Source of the DNA: Cryptomeria japonica
Taxonomy: Eukaryota > Streptophyta > Pinopsida > Cupressales > Cupressaceae
Direction: 5' to 3'
Assembly (NCBI RefSeq): GCF_030272615.1
Contig: NC_081406.1
Coordinates: 463,910,072 to 463,974,071 of the forward strand
DNA: 64,000 bases
Every line of letters starts with the position of its first letter. The stretch's first letter is position 1. The notes under the pieces were generated by a model. That model saw only the letters and a list, made by a program, of their open reading frames with translations, ran no database searches and was not told the origin of the DNA. This document shows positions 38,101 to 49,583 of this stretch, piece after piece. A program made the translations under genes and the position numbers.

Positions 38101-38500
38101 AAAAAGATGGATAAATAAAGAGGTAGGGAGAGATAAAAATAGATAGAAATAGACATCTATAGAAGCACAACACGACGATAAATATATATGTAAATTAAAT
38201 TATAATTTTTAGCATTGAGAGAGATAGAGGGATAGAGATAAAAAGACAATAAGTATATAGAGGTAGAGAGAGATAAAAAGATATAGAAATAGATAGATAT
38301 AGAAGTATATCACCATAAGTATATATGTAAATTAAATTATAATTTTTAGCGTAAAGAGAGATAGAGGGATAGAGATAAAGACATAGATAAGTATACAAAG
38401 GTAGGGAGAGATAAAAAGAGATAGAAATAGATAGATATAGAAGCACAACAACACAACATAAAGTATATATGTAACTTAAATTATAATTTTTAGTTTCATA
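38101..38500. repeat. Three tandem units of about 135-145 bp
   Basis: Each unit contains GGTAG(A/G)GAGAGATAAAAA, AGATAGAAATAGA, AGAAG(C/T)A and TATATATGTAA(A/C)TTAAATTATAATTTTTAG. The last word occurs near 38183, 38322 and 38465. The units are rich in GATA-like steps. The minus-strand ORF over it (38195-38446) is a Tyr/Ser/Leu product of the repeat. Confidence 0.82.
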
Positions 38501-38828
38501 TAAAAAATACTTTTATTATTTAGAAATTAAATAGTTATCCCATAAAATTAGTGTATTATTTAATAATTAAAATTTATCAAAATTGTCAAATTAGACATAT
38601 ATATACATGCATATAGTAAATAAAATAGTTCCAAAATAAAATAAACTTTTAAATATAAATAAAATAGTTTGAAATTGATGTGTCAAGATAGATGCATTTA
38701 AAATATTTATACCAATGTAGATTTTATAAAAGCTTTATATTTTTATATAATATTCTAAAACAAATTACTTTGATATATTAATGTTATGATTATATTAATA
38801 ATGCTTCTTTGTTTCAATAGCTAAAATA

Positions 38829-39066
38829 GAGTTATTTTAAGACTTAATAGTAACAAATAAATATTTGAAAAACTTAAAATTTATTTTTATTTGAATATTT
38901 TTGAAATTTTAAACTAAATAAAACTTTAACATAAAAATAAGAGAAATTAGAGTTATTTTAAGACTATTTATAGTAACAAATAAATATTTAAAAAACATAA
39001 AATTTATTTTTATTTGAATATTTTTGAAATTTTAAACTAAATAAAACTTTAACATAAAAATAAGAG
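38829..39066. repeat. Direct tandem duplication of about 121 bp
   Basis: Two nearly identical copies, GAGTTATTTTAAGACT... from 38829 and from 38950, each ending with ACATAAAAATAAGAGAAA. They lie about 90 bp before the LINE 2 insertion. Confidence 0.85.
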
Positions 39067-39152
39067 AAAAAATTATTTTTATATATTAAAAAATATGAAT
39101 TTTTAACTTTCCTTTAGATCAAAGTTTTTGATATCAAAGGAAAACAAAACAT

Positions 39153-39170
39153 AAAATTATTAATATACTT
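39153..39170. repeat. 18-bp TSD (left) of LINE 2
   Basis: AAAATTATTAATATACTT recurs exactly at 47365-47382. The last two T could also belong to the poly-T. Confidence 0.9.
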
Positions 39171-39330
39171 TTTTTTTTTGATAAAAGTGGGCAAGCCACT
39201 AAACTTATATTTTATTAATTTTGAATTTTGAAAATACAAATGGGTTCAAAGGGCATACCGACAGGAAAGAACCTGCAAGAAAACCTCTGGTTGTGACCCA
39301 AAAAAAAGTAAATTTAAACCCCATATACCT

Positions 39331-39490
39331 AATTACATAACTGATTTTGATCACCCTCCCATTACATAGCTTTCAAAGATATACATATCATTATCCAAAA
39401 AACCCCATAAACCCAATTACAAATTTGATATTGATCACCCTCCCATTACATGGCTTTTCGAAGATATACATATCATTATCCATATGACCC
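39331..39490. repeat. 84-bp tandem duplication in LINE 2 3' UTR
   Basis: TTGATCACCCTCCCATTACAT and AAGATATACATATCATTATCCA each occur twice, 84 bp apart. LINE 1 has no equivalent. Confidence 0.85.
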
Positions 39491-39616
39491 AAAAAATTAT
39501 GAGGAGTAAATTGTAGAAGAGGTACATAGCCACAAGGCTTCCCAAGCTTGCCAAAAAGATATATCAACCGATTAGAACCCTGCATCAAAAAAACACCAAC
39601 ATATCTGCACACATAG

Positions 39617-40024
39617 TTAATTCTGAAACAAAGAACTTAAGCTCTCAACAGGGGGCTCTTTATCCATGATCAAAGGAGGAATGATCTGCAAGGGGGATTC
39701 TAACCGTGGAGGAGCTAAGGCCAAAAAACCAAAAGAGAGCAGAGAATGTAAACCCATAAGCACCACTAAGGCTTTATCCACAAGCTGTGAGGGAACCGAA
39801 TCTAGCAAGGATTCAAAAGCATGCAAGGTATCCCCCAATCTATCACATAATAACCCCATTCTCAACTCGAACAATAAAACTCCACAATTCCCATTATCCA
39901 GCAGATTAGAGCGAGGAAGAAAACCCGCGTAATAAAAAGAGCCCAACTCAAAATGATAATTATCCAATGCAGAACTAACAAGCTTCCAGGAGAAAATCGA
40001 GGGTGAGATAAACGTATGAACCAA
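39617..40024 (-). other. Open frame of 135 codons in LINE 2 3' region
   Basis: It is open on the element's sense strand, downstream of ORF2. It begins MVHTFISPSIFSW and ends VESLSSLFQN. LINE 1 has no counterpart, because its 3' UTR is shorter. I recognise no domain. It may be a chance ORF or part of sequence captured by this LINE lineage. A frame overlapping it (39862-40224) is very hydrophobic and probably a shadow. Confidence 0.25.
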
Positions 40025-40939
40025 GAGATGGAGTAAATCCCTATCAAGTAAAATGTCATAGCAAACAATAAGAAATCAAGACAAAATCTCAAAGACAGAA
40101 AAGGAAAGACTAGACTACAACCAGAGAGATCCCAGCAACCTGCGAACCGCAAAATCCACCCAAGGAGTAAGCAAATAGAACAATACTTCCCCAAGCATTT
40201 CAGAATTATTGCTGGGAGCCTCATTTTCCCTCACAATCGGGCATTCGACAATGACCCTATATCTGGAAAGAGAAAAAGCACTTGACATATGAAACAGAGC
40301 TCGAACAAGAATAATTCAAGTATTTACTATTGTATTTAGAATGAAATCGGCTTTTAAAGACCAATCGCCACCAAAAACATGAATCGAGATAATCATGGTA
40401 CTTCATGATTATAAGTAAAGCCAATTAAAGCAAGATTAAAGCTCATATAAGATAACTCATAAATAATGGACTTCGCATGATGATGGTGGCTGAAACCAGT
40501 ACATCATATCCCAGCAGGTGCCACATAACAAGCTACACATTCCTTATCATAATGTCTTCATAAAAAACCATGAATGATTACAACCAAAGAACATTTCCTT
40601 CATACTTCATAAAATAGTACAACCTTTAAAACACAAAAGTGAGGACAAAGCAAATCAAAAATACCAAATCATAATAACCCATATCGAAACCAATCTACTA
40701 ATAGGGCGCCACCTTAATACCATAACAGGTACCACCCTTGCTTCTTATGACAGATCATAAGCATACTCAATAGCCAACTAAGAATTGCCTACTAAGCATG
40801 CTTACCACCTATGCATAAACCCCAAACATGTTTCCCTCTCAAGGCATAAGGGCGCTAAAAGATTTTTGATGAGAACATAATTAAGAAAAACCAAGAAGAT
40901 TTAATGCAAATGCTTCAGAAGGGAAGGCAGGATCTCATC

Positions 40940-41400
40940 CATACTTATATCCCGCAAGTTTATTAGTGTCAATGGCTAAGTTTGCCAAAAAATCCGCTAT
41001 TATATTAATTTCTCTGAAGCAATGAGTGATCAAGAAGGAATCAAAGAAAGCCAACTATTGTAAAATTAACTCCAGAACATATTGTAACTTCCAACAATTA
41101 GATTTCTTCTTCATAACACATTGGATGGTTACCATCGAATCCCCTTCAATTACAAGATCCTTAATGCCCAAGGATATAGCCATGTCCAAGCCCAGTGACA
41201 GGGCCTTAAATTTTGTGAAATTATTGGACTTATACCCAACAACATGACATCTTGCCTGGACAATATTTGCATGATGATAAAAAATCACCATACCTACCCC
41301 TACCAAACCAGGATTTCCACGAGAAGCACCATAAAAATTCAATTTAAAATGTGCATTAGGAGGGGGCTTCTGAATAGCTAAATGTCTTTTGGTTAAAGCA
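40940..41400 (-). pseudogene. RNase H domain of LINE 2 ORF2
   Basis: FKLNFYGASRG has Tyr where the first catalytic Asp belongs (LINE 1 has NFDGASRG). The second acidic site reads FTKFKAL, with Lys in place of Glu. VIEGDSM and IIADFLANLA remain. A stop falls between LILQ and the ADFLA part (about 41055). Two of the four acidic positions are lost, so the domain is inactive even without the stops. Confidence 0.82.
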
Positions 41401-44400
41401 TTACTATTTCTCAAAATGGAACCATGAGAAGGCAAGATGGATAATAGCTTCCAGAACCTAGTCACCTTACTATCCTAGTGCGAAAAAGAAGAGAGATTTT
41501 CGAGGTTCTTTAAGATATAAGACAAGACAACTTTTGAAATAGAAGATTCAATTTTTGCTAAAACCTCCTCAAGAGAAGAGCTAGTCTTTTTAAAGATCCT
41601 ATTATTCCTCTCTAGCCACATGTTCTATATTAATATAGAAGGGGAAGCAATCCAAAGACTATCATAGAAGGATGGAGAAAATAGAAGAGGCCAGGCTTTG
41701 AAGTGTGAAATAAGATCTTTCCCTATTACAAAAGACAGGTTCAATTTGTCAAAAAGCCACTTCCAGCATTGAAATGCAAAATCACAGTGAAGGAAGAGAT
41801 GAGAGGAGGTTTCCAAATTGTTTTTGCATAACACACAAGAAAAAACATTAGTGATACCAAGTCTATCCAAGCGCATGCCTGTATGTACCCTATCCTAGGC
41901 TGCTAACCAGGCAAAAGAACTAGCTTTTGAAAGATAGGTCGAATGCCAAAAAAGCTTATGTGGCCAAGAGGAAGAGTTGTTGGCCGACACAAGAGAGTTA
42001 TATCCATCCTTAACCGTATATTTTCCCATGATGTTCCTAGTCCATACAAGTTCATCTTCAAAGTCAGATAGGATAATCATTCTTTCTTCTAAAACCTTTG
42101 CAAAATGCAGCTTGAGATCAATCTCAACATCCAGGAATTCAATGGACTTCCATTTTGCCAATTTCAGATCACCATTATGAATTACCTCAAAGTAATCTAC
42201 CACAAATACCCCCCAAAGGGAAGAAAGGGTAGATATCAAAGGGGCCCAATCCCTTATATTTTGTAAGGGAGCATGACCATTCCACATCTCATCCCAAAAT
42301 CTAACCTTTTTCCCATTATGAACAATCGAAGAAAGATGTGGCAAGATAATATTCCGACATTTGCAAATAAAATTCCACATAACCGAACCTAAAGGTAGAT
42401 TTGATATCTAAAAGAAATACTCCCTAGGACCATTATTCAAGTATTTTGCAAACATTATTTGTGCCCAAAAAGAATCAAATTTCTCATACAACTTCCAGAC
42501 CAATTTAGCTCCCAGAGCTAGATTCTGTTTATACAAATTTCTAATTCCTGTACCCCCCTATTCCTTGGGCAGACAGACTTTATCCCAAGCTACTAAGGGC
42601 AGTTTATTCTTCCCACCTTTATTACTATTCCAGAGAAAGGACCTAAGAGTATCCTACAGACTTACTAACACCAATTTAGGGGTGCTTACTACTGACATAA
42701 GATAAATAGTGACCAAATTCAACACAGATTTAATCAGTACAAGTTTTACTGCAAGGCTTAACTATTTATGACTCCAGGATAAAATTCTCTTTGAGATGAC
42801 CAAAATGAGTTTTTCCCAAAAGGATAGATTATTTTGCTTAATGAAAAAGGGTATACCCAAATACTTACAAGGAAGGATACTAGGATCAAAACGCCAAAAG
42901 GTCTGCAATCTTTGCTGAACTAATTGTGATGTGTTAACAAAGAATATTTTTAACTTCTCAATGTTGACTTTTTGGCCAAAAAAAGCCGCATACTTTTGGA
43001 TAATCCCATTTATAGTATTGGCCTCCCTTAAGGAAGCTTGACCAAAAAGAAGAGTGTCATCTATAAATAAACAATGTGAAATAGGAACAGGAACCCCATG
43101 GATCGCAATCCCCTTCCATAAACCTTTTGATTTTGCAACCTTAATTGCCCGCTAAAAGACTCCGCTAAAAGGATAAACAGGAAAGGGGACAGAGGATCCC
43201 CCTGCCTCAATCCTCTTGAAGAGGAGAAAAAACCACAAGGAGACCCATTAATTAAAATCAAAAATCTGGCAGTGGAAATAACAACCTTTATCGATTTGAC
43301 CCAAGCCTTAGAGACACCTAATTTGAGAAGAACACAAACTAAAGCCTCCCACTCAACCCTATCATAGGCCTTCATCATATACAACTTGAGAATCATAGAC
43401 GGGACCTTCTGAGTATGGATAGAATGCAACACTTCGTGAGCAACAATGGCTCCCTCCGGTGTTTCCCTACCAGGAACGAACCCACCTTGCTCTAAAGAGA
43501 TGATTTTGGGAAGAAGTTTTGCCAATCGAAGGGAAATTGCCTTAGTAAATATTTTATATAGAGTATTGCATAAAGCAATAGGATGAAAGTCAGCAAAGGT
43601 CTTAGTGACTTCTTTCTTCAGGATAAGGGCAATCAAAGTAGTATTAAGTTCTTTTAACATTGACCTATTTCTCCTAGCCTCTTCAAGAGCCAAAAGGACA
43701 TCTTCTCCCACAAAGTCCCAACACTTTTGGAAGAATAAAGTGGTAAACCCATCAGGTCCTAGAGCCTTGTCAGGATTCATATCAAAAATCACACATTTAA
43801 CCTCTTCCAAAGAGAAAGGAGACATCAGCATCCTATTATCTTCTAGGGATAGTATAGGGGGAATATCTGAAAGAAAACCATTCAATCCACATCCACCCTC
43901 CGAGGTCAATAATGATTTAAAGAAATTAACCGCTTCTGAGGCAATGTCTTCTGATTCAGTAAGCAGCTTCCCATTGGGATCCTCTATGCAAGATATCATA
44001 TTTCTACTCCTTTTTATCTTGGTGGAAGAGTGAAAAAACTTTGTATTTCTATCCCCATCTGAAAGCCACACTTCCCTAGATTTTTGTCTCCAATAAGACT
44101 CTTCCCTAGCTAATACTTCCTCTAATTCTGATTATAAGGATTTTAATTCATCAAACACATCTGAAGCAATACCATGAGTAAGCACGTGCATGTTTAAACA
44201 TTCAATCATATCTTGGATTCTTTGTTTCTCATGAAAAATATTCTTAAAATGTGAAGAATTCCACTCTTTGATATTTTTCTTCAGAAAACTAAGTTTCTTA
44301 ACAATCTGAAATATTTGAGACCCTGGACAAAAGGGGGTAGAGTCCCACCATACCCTTAGAAGGGGTAAAAATGAGGGATCCTTGAACCACATAGGTTCAA

Positions 44401-45142
44401 ATTTAAAAGTAGACTTAAAACTAAGAATACCCTCCAAGATAGTTATTGAGATCGGAAAATGATCAGAACCTGACAAAGGCAAAATAGAGGAAAAAAACTC
44501 AAAATCTGATTGTAACCAAGATTCTGAGAGCAAGAAACGATCTAACCTCTCTGCTATTTGAGAAAAATCTCTCCTCATATTTGTCCAAGTGAAAACCCCA
44601 TTTTGAAATTTACAATAAAAAAGGTCCATGTCAAGAATAAAACTCCCAAAATCAACCATAGTTTTCTTAGCCGGAAGAATGCCTCCTCTCTTTTCACTGG
44701 AATCTATGATTACATTAAAATCTCCCCCAAATATGACTAAAGACCCTTTCCCTAATGAAGAAGCAATCCCTTTTAAGTCACCCCACAACTTACATTTAGC
44801 TTGAATCATAGAAGGAGCATAAACATTAAATAACCAAATCTTAACATTAGAAACCTTGCTAAGAATCAAAAACAACATCCAGTTTGCAGCCGAAGTTACT
44901 AACTGGACATCTATATGGAAGTTATTCCACAGTAATGCTAGGCCTCCAGAAGCTCCAGTAGCTAGGTGAGAAACAAAATTCCACCTTTTCCAAGATGAAA
45001 AAAGCACATCAGTAGAACCCTGAGATAATTTAGTCTCTAGCAACATAATTATATCACACTTAATTAAATCCATCTGGGATTTAATCAAGTGGTTCCTGTT
45101 AGGGGCATTTAAGCCCCTAACATTCCAAGAAATAATCTTCAT
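40940..45142 (-). pseudogene. LINE 2 ORF2: endonuclease, reverse transcriptase, RNase H; broken
   Basis: It starts MKIISWNVRGLN at 45142. The first 336 codons (45142-44132) are open and hold the whole endonuclease with motifs WNVRGLN, LLETKL, FGGDFNVI and GSDHFPI. A TAA at about 44132 precedes 336 open RT codons (44071-43061). A one-base loss near 43152 shifts the frame before the FIDDTLL box (about 43045-43065). Later pieces include the thumb, the zinc-binding linker (CVLCKNN...HLFLHCDF, 41876-41625) and RNase H (41465 to about 40940). The motif-A catalytic Asp is Tyr (KLYMMKAYD). Confidence 0.9.
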
Positions 45143-47364
45143 TGTCCTTGAGGGGAGGCCGAAGCTCCCCTCTTCTCAATAACCAGAGCTTTGGTACCAT
45201 TACCAAAACAACTCTGTAAATTTCTTTTAACAGCCCCTGATCTAGTCAACAAAGGATTCCCCTTTTTCTTTTTCCCCTTTAAGGGAGTCGAGGTAGATTT
45301 TTTAGGTCTTCCTAGGGAAAGAGTCTTTCTCCCCTGACCCATATCAGGTGAAAGGGACAAAGTTTTCTATACCCCTGCATCAATTTCTATTTGAGTCCGA
45401 GCTTTCTTAGGGGGTCTACCTCTTCTAGGCGAACCAACTGGTGGAGTTAAAAGTAAAGAAGTTTGAATGATTGGCAAAGGCTTACTAGAGTTTGGAGAAG
45501 CTAAGATATCTGCCATAACAGACCCCAAATCCTTAGAAGCCAGGAGCTCAAAAGGATTAGCTGTTAAATTAATAGGAAGGGAAGAATGAATCTTACCTAA
45601 ATCAGTATCAATTGAATCAATAACTCTATCAGCAACTTCCCCTGCAAACTAAGGGGCATTCTTAATGAAAAAATCATTCACCTATTCAACCAATTTTGTA
45701 TCAGGCACAACCACTTCCGGCATCATATTATAATCCAAATTTACATCCTTATCACAAACAATTTGCCCCTGATGGGCAGGAGAAGAAACAAGATTATGAA
45801 TTTCAAAGATTAGAATCGAATCCTGTGGAGTTACAACATTTGGAATCTTAGGACTAGGTTGAATACCTATATCCTTCCTAGGAGGATCCAAAGGATTGGC
45901 TTTTGAAGGCAAAACATTATCTTGATTCAGAATTTGGTGCAACCCCAGATCGTTAACAGATTTTCGAGGATGAAACAAAATCTCGGGATCCCCTATGGTG
46001 GGACTATGTGAGATTTTTGACTGAATAGGAATCCTAGGAAAAGTTCTAACATCATGGTTATTCTGAGGTATATTCAATGTAGCCACACCTAAGTGTTCCA
46101 TATGCAATGAATAAAATGTCTTGGGAATAGACTCAACTGAAGAACAATGTTTCTTAAAATCCATGAACAATGGTGCATCTAGAATAAGAGGGGATTGAAG
46201 AAGTTCATTATCTAACCATTCAATATTCTGACGTCAGTTACCTTCCTGAGATTTGATATTACATGTACGGGGATACACACAATTAGTTTTAACCAAAACA
46301 CAGATTTTAACCAGAACCTCCCCCTCCAAAAAATCCATTCGAGAAGTTATAAAAGAGCCAAACGAATTCCCAATTTGTTGTAAAATAGGAGGATCCATAA
46401 ATTCAAAGGGGATCTTTGGTAACCCAAACCAGAATGGAATTAACTTCTTTTTTGACCAAGCAGACACAAACAAAGGCTTCCATTTTGACACAGACATGAG
46501 GTGATTTCCAAACCAATGATTCTCTGAGCTTGAAACCTCAGCACAAATCTATGATGAATCAAAGATAATAATGAAAGGAGATGCTGAAATTAACTAAAAA
46601 ATAATGCAAATTTTTCCAACGTTTTTGCAATTTCATATAAAGCTTAGACAATCCCAATTGATCCCCCAAAACTTCCCCCAACACAACATTTGAGTGCAAG
46701 CAATGTGCTTTCTTGTCAACTAGGGTTCCTACCAAATCAATACAAGGTATTAGCATCCAAACATAAGGAGATTTAATGGGTTCCAGAGGGATACTTACCA
46801 TTTCCACAACTTTAGGGTTAGATATTACCGTGTTCTTCAAGTGCATAGAATGTAAAGGGCCCGTCATAGAAACCCTAGTTCCTAAATTCACAACCATTTC
46901 CTTCCCTAGAGAAGCAATTTTAGGGTTTGATATTATCGTATTCTTCGCTAAATGTGAAGTACCCATCAGAGAAACCTTAGATCCTGGATTCACAACCTGA
47001 ACAGAAGAGCAAATATCACCACGAAGTCGAGATCCTTTTGTTTTTGAGATAAACTGCTAACAAGGCCATAATCCCTGAGTGTACAGACTACGAGAAGATG
47101 ATGAAGAAAACTGATGTCGAGAGGAAAAACCTGTCTATAAAAGAAGCCCTAAAAGTAATTTGAAACCGAACGATACAGACCCTTCCGCCCATCCTTGGTA
47201 CTGTGCCAAGCTTTTTCCTCCCATCGACCCTTGGTGAAAACCCACTGTGGGGTATGCGGCGGATCCTCCCAAGTGACATCCGCCCATGAACCCAAATGAT
47301 GCCTGTCCTCTATACCCACAAAAATTGCAGAGCTCCTGGGATTAAGATGGCAAATTAATTTTTC
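45139..47364 (-). pseudogene. LINE 2 ORF1 (DUF4283-type), broken
   Basis: The N-terminal part (about 47330-47170) reads DVTWEDPPHTPQWVFTKGRW, closely matching LINE 1. A TAG then replaces the Trp of the shared YFWGFF word. The DUF4283-like segment lies at 46497-46234 (PFWFGLPKIPFEFMDP). Two further open parts follow (46170-45682 and 45360-45139). The last ends KRGASASPQGQ with its TGA overlapping the ORF2 ATG as ATGA (45142-45139). The overlap suggests stop-restart coupling between the two ORFs in the ancestor. Confidence 0.85.
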
Positions 47365-47382
47365 AAAATTATTAATATACTT
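47365..47382. repeat. 18-bp TSD (right) of LINE 2
   Basis: This is an exact copy of 39153-39170. The flanking AT-rich DNA continues after it. Confidence 0.9.
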
Positions 47383-48053
47383 AAATTTACATAAAAAATT
47401 ATAAGTTTTTAAGAATAAATATCAGGAAACTTGATTTTATGTAGAATAAGATTACATGGTTATCATTATTAAACATTAAATGTTTATTATTTCTCTTAAT
47501 TTATTAAATATTTTGAGAAAAACATTAAATTTATATAAATTATGTACAACTCTAATATTATTTGAAATTAAATTTACATTAATATATAATAATAGTTCTA
47601 TCAATTGGGATGAGTAAATTTATTATAAAAAAATCAACCTATTTCCTTAACATTTTGAAACTCTCTCCCAATCTATTGTAATAAAAAAAAAGGTAATGAG
47701 ATTGTACGATTAAATAGTTTGACTAAATTGAGCACATACCTAGATAAAAAGGTAAGGACAGTGGGTGCCGATAAGAATGAATGGTGTGAAGTGAAGCTAT
47801 TAACAAAATAATACTCAAACACCTTTCATGTTGCACACAATTAGAGTTCTCTATAATAGTATATGTTGGAAATCAAATAAAAACCATTTATACAAATTGC
47901 AAGCACTAACGCAATACAATAAGTAATTTTGTGCCTGGAATCCTGCTACGTATGATTCCAACATAGTTAAACAACAAGCCATTTGTTTTGCAAACCTAAT
48001 GGAGGCCAAAAAACCAAGAAAATAGAGGAGTTAAGAGCTTGGTATAGATGAGG
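47383..48053. other. AT-rich DNA, no gene recognised
   Basis: This is the continuation of the pre-LINE 2 DNA and, from about 47860, the possible leader of LINE 3. No coding is visible. Confidence 0.5.
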
Positions 48054-49208
48054 ATGAAATCTACGACTAGGCTTCAGGGCATTACTAAGTCACTTACTAT
48101 CAAGGATTTGGCATATGCAAATCAAAATGGGGAGGAAGAAAATCATGCGAACCTGACAGGAGGGGAGGTAGAAATGAATGAAACAACAAAGATGGCTACC
48201 CAGAATGGTGAAAAGTAAGGAAAAGGTCGAGATGGTTCAATGGAGGAACAAGGTAAAAACCTGGAGTTTCAGCTTCCTGATAATGTTGTTGATTATATTG
48301 CTGAATATCAAATGAGGACTATAATTTTACTCTTTTTAAGAGGAATACCCATTGAAATGGAATTTTATAAATGGGAAAGACTTAACTAGGAGAGCAGGGT
48401 AATGGAAGATTGAGACCATAAGGGGATTGGGAAAGGGTTATGTTTCCTGTATGTTCAAATCTACTAATCATGTACAAGAAGTCTTACAATATGGCACATG
48501 GGTCATATGTGGACAAGTTTGTTACATGCAAGCCTGGACATTTGAATTACACCCTGAAGGTCCTTCCTGTTCACAATTATATTCAATGTGGTTGGAACTG
48601 CCTTATCTCAACTTACATTTTAGACCTTTCTTTAAAGACATTGTTGCTCAACTAGGTAGAGTTATATGGTGTAAATAGTATTCGAATAAGTTTTCTAGCT
48701 TGCGTGTACATCCAAGGGTGTGTGTGGAAGCTGATTTAAATATCCTCTTCTTGACTCTATCAATTTGTTTGGCTCTCATTATGAGTTAGACCAGCCTATA
48801 GTTTATTTGAATAAGCCCAATGCTTGTTTTTATTGTAGACAACATGGCCATTTAATTCACGAGTTCCCTATTAGGAGAAGTATGCCTGTTCTTGTACAAG
48901 CCTCTTTAGGGCTAGTTAGCAAAGGAGGTCCAGAATTGTCTAATGTGCCTAAAATGTCACTGATTTCTCACACTAAAGCTAATTAAAATAACCTTATGCC
49001 CTTTGTTGTTGGAATTCAATCTTCCCTCATTCCTTCTAACTTGAGCCCTACACCATTCAAGGATGCCATTATGTCCTAAGAATGGAAAGTAGTTAGGAAA
49101 AGAAAAGAACCTTCTCCCCATGCCTCTAACATGCATCCTTCTCATGAATCTTCCTCTATTCACTCTCCAAAATTGATAAGATCTCCTAGTATATCTTCCA
49201 TTTCACCT
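48054..49208 (+). pseudogene. LINE 3 ORF1 (DUF4283 plus decayed zinc knuckle)
   Basis: It starts MKSTTRLQGITKSL at 48054. A DUF4283-like region runs about 48290-48680 (GIPIEMEFYKWERL, GKGYVSCMFKSTNH, LQYGTWVICGQ). A knuckle follows near 48824 with CFYCRQHGHLIHEF: the spacing is CX2CX4H, but the last Cys is Phe. The C-terminal part has EWKVVRKRKEPSP, typical of plant LINE ORF1 tails. Stops occur at about 48216, 48390, 48408 and 48676, among others. Confidence 0.75.
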
Positions 49209-49353
49209 TCACCTAATTGTCGATAATGATCAAGGTCTCCCTCTATAGGTTTGGATAATCAATTGAACAATGATCAATCTATTTCTCTTTCTAATCATTT
49301 TGATGTGTTGCCACAAGAAGATGAGAAAAATCTTTCTAATTCATCATTGAAAA

Positions 49354-49583
49354 TTTTTGTCTTGTAATGTTAGGGGGCTCTCCCTCATTCAATGTAAATA
49401 TAGAGTAAAGGAGACCTTATTGAATTGGAAGCCTGGTGCAGCTTTTCTTCAAGAAGTCAAAACTAGTAATGACCACCTTGCCCTTTGTCTTTTTAACTTA
49501 TGAAAATAAGATCTCTTCTTTCATACTTCACATAAAGATGAGAGTAGGGGGTTGTGGTTGGTTTGGTTCCTGAAGGAACACAA
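49354..49583 (+). pseudogene. LINE 3 ORF2 start (endonuclease N-terminus)
   Basis: SCNVRGL and AAFLQEVK match the first two catalytic boxes of the L1 endonuclease (Asn, then Glu). Stops follow at about 49501 and 49507, then the fragment ends at 49583. Confidence 0.72.

Larger units (their letters stand above)
39171..47364 (-). mobile_element. LINE 2: plant L1-type non-LTR retrotransposon
   Basis: This is an 8194-bp minus-strand insertion. The plus-strand text opens with a T-run (the complement of the A-tail) and closes with an 18-bp TSD. It has ORF1 (47364-45139), ORF2 (45142 to about 40940) and a long 3' region. It is homologous to LINE 1 throughout the coding part but lacks LINE 1's 5' leader. 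The 5' edge falls just upstream of the first recognisable ORF1 residues, as expected from incomplete reverse transcription. Stops, a frameshift and catalytic changes make it inactive. Confidence 0.93.
48054..49583 (+). mobile_element. LINE 3: 5' fragment of a different L1-type LINE
   Basis: It holds ORF1 and the first about 75 codons of ORF2, then stops where LTR sequence begins at 49584. ORF1 has a zinc-knuckle-like motif and the ORF2 opening is SCNVRGL instead of SWNVRGLN, so it is a separate lineage from LINE 1 and LINE 2. The remaining ORF2 is not found to the right in this window. It may be lost or displaced by the LTR element insertions. Confidence 0.8.

Noticed and set aside
38195-38446. 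Tyr/Ser/Leu repeat ORF on the minus strand
   Set aside because: It is a by-product of the tandem repeat units of about 140 bp.
43605-44033. 142-codon plus-strand ORF
   Set aside because: It is a shadow of the LINE 2 RT reading frame on the other strand.
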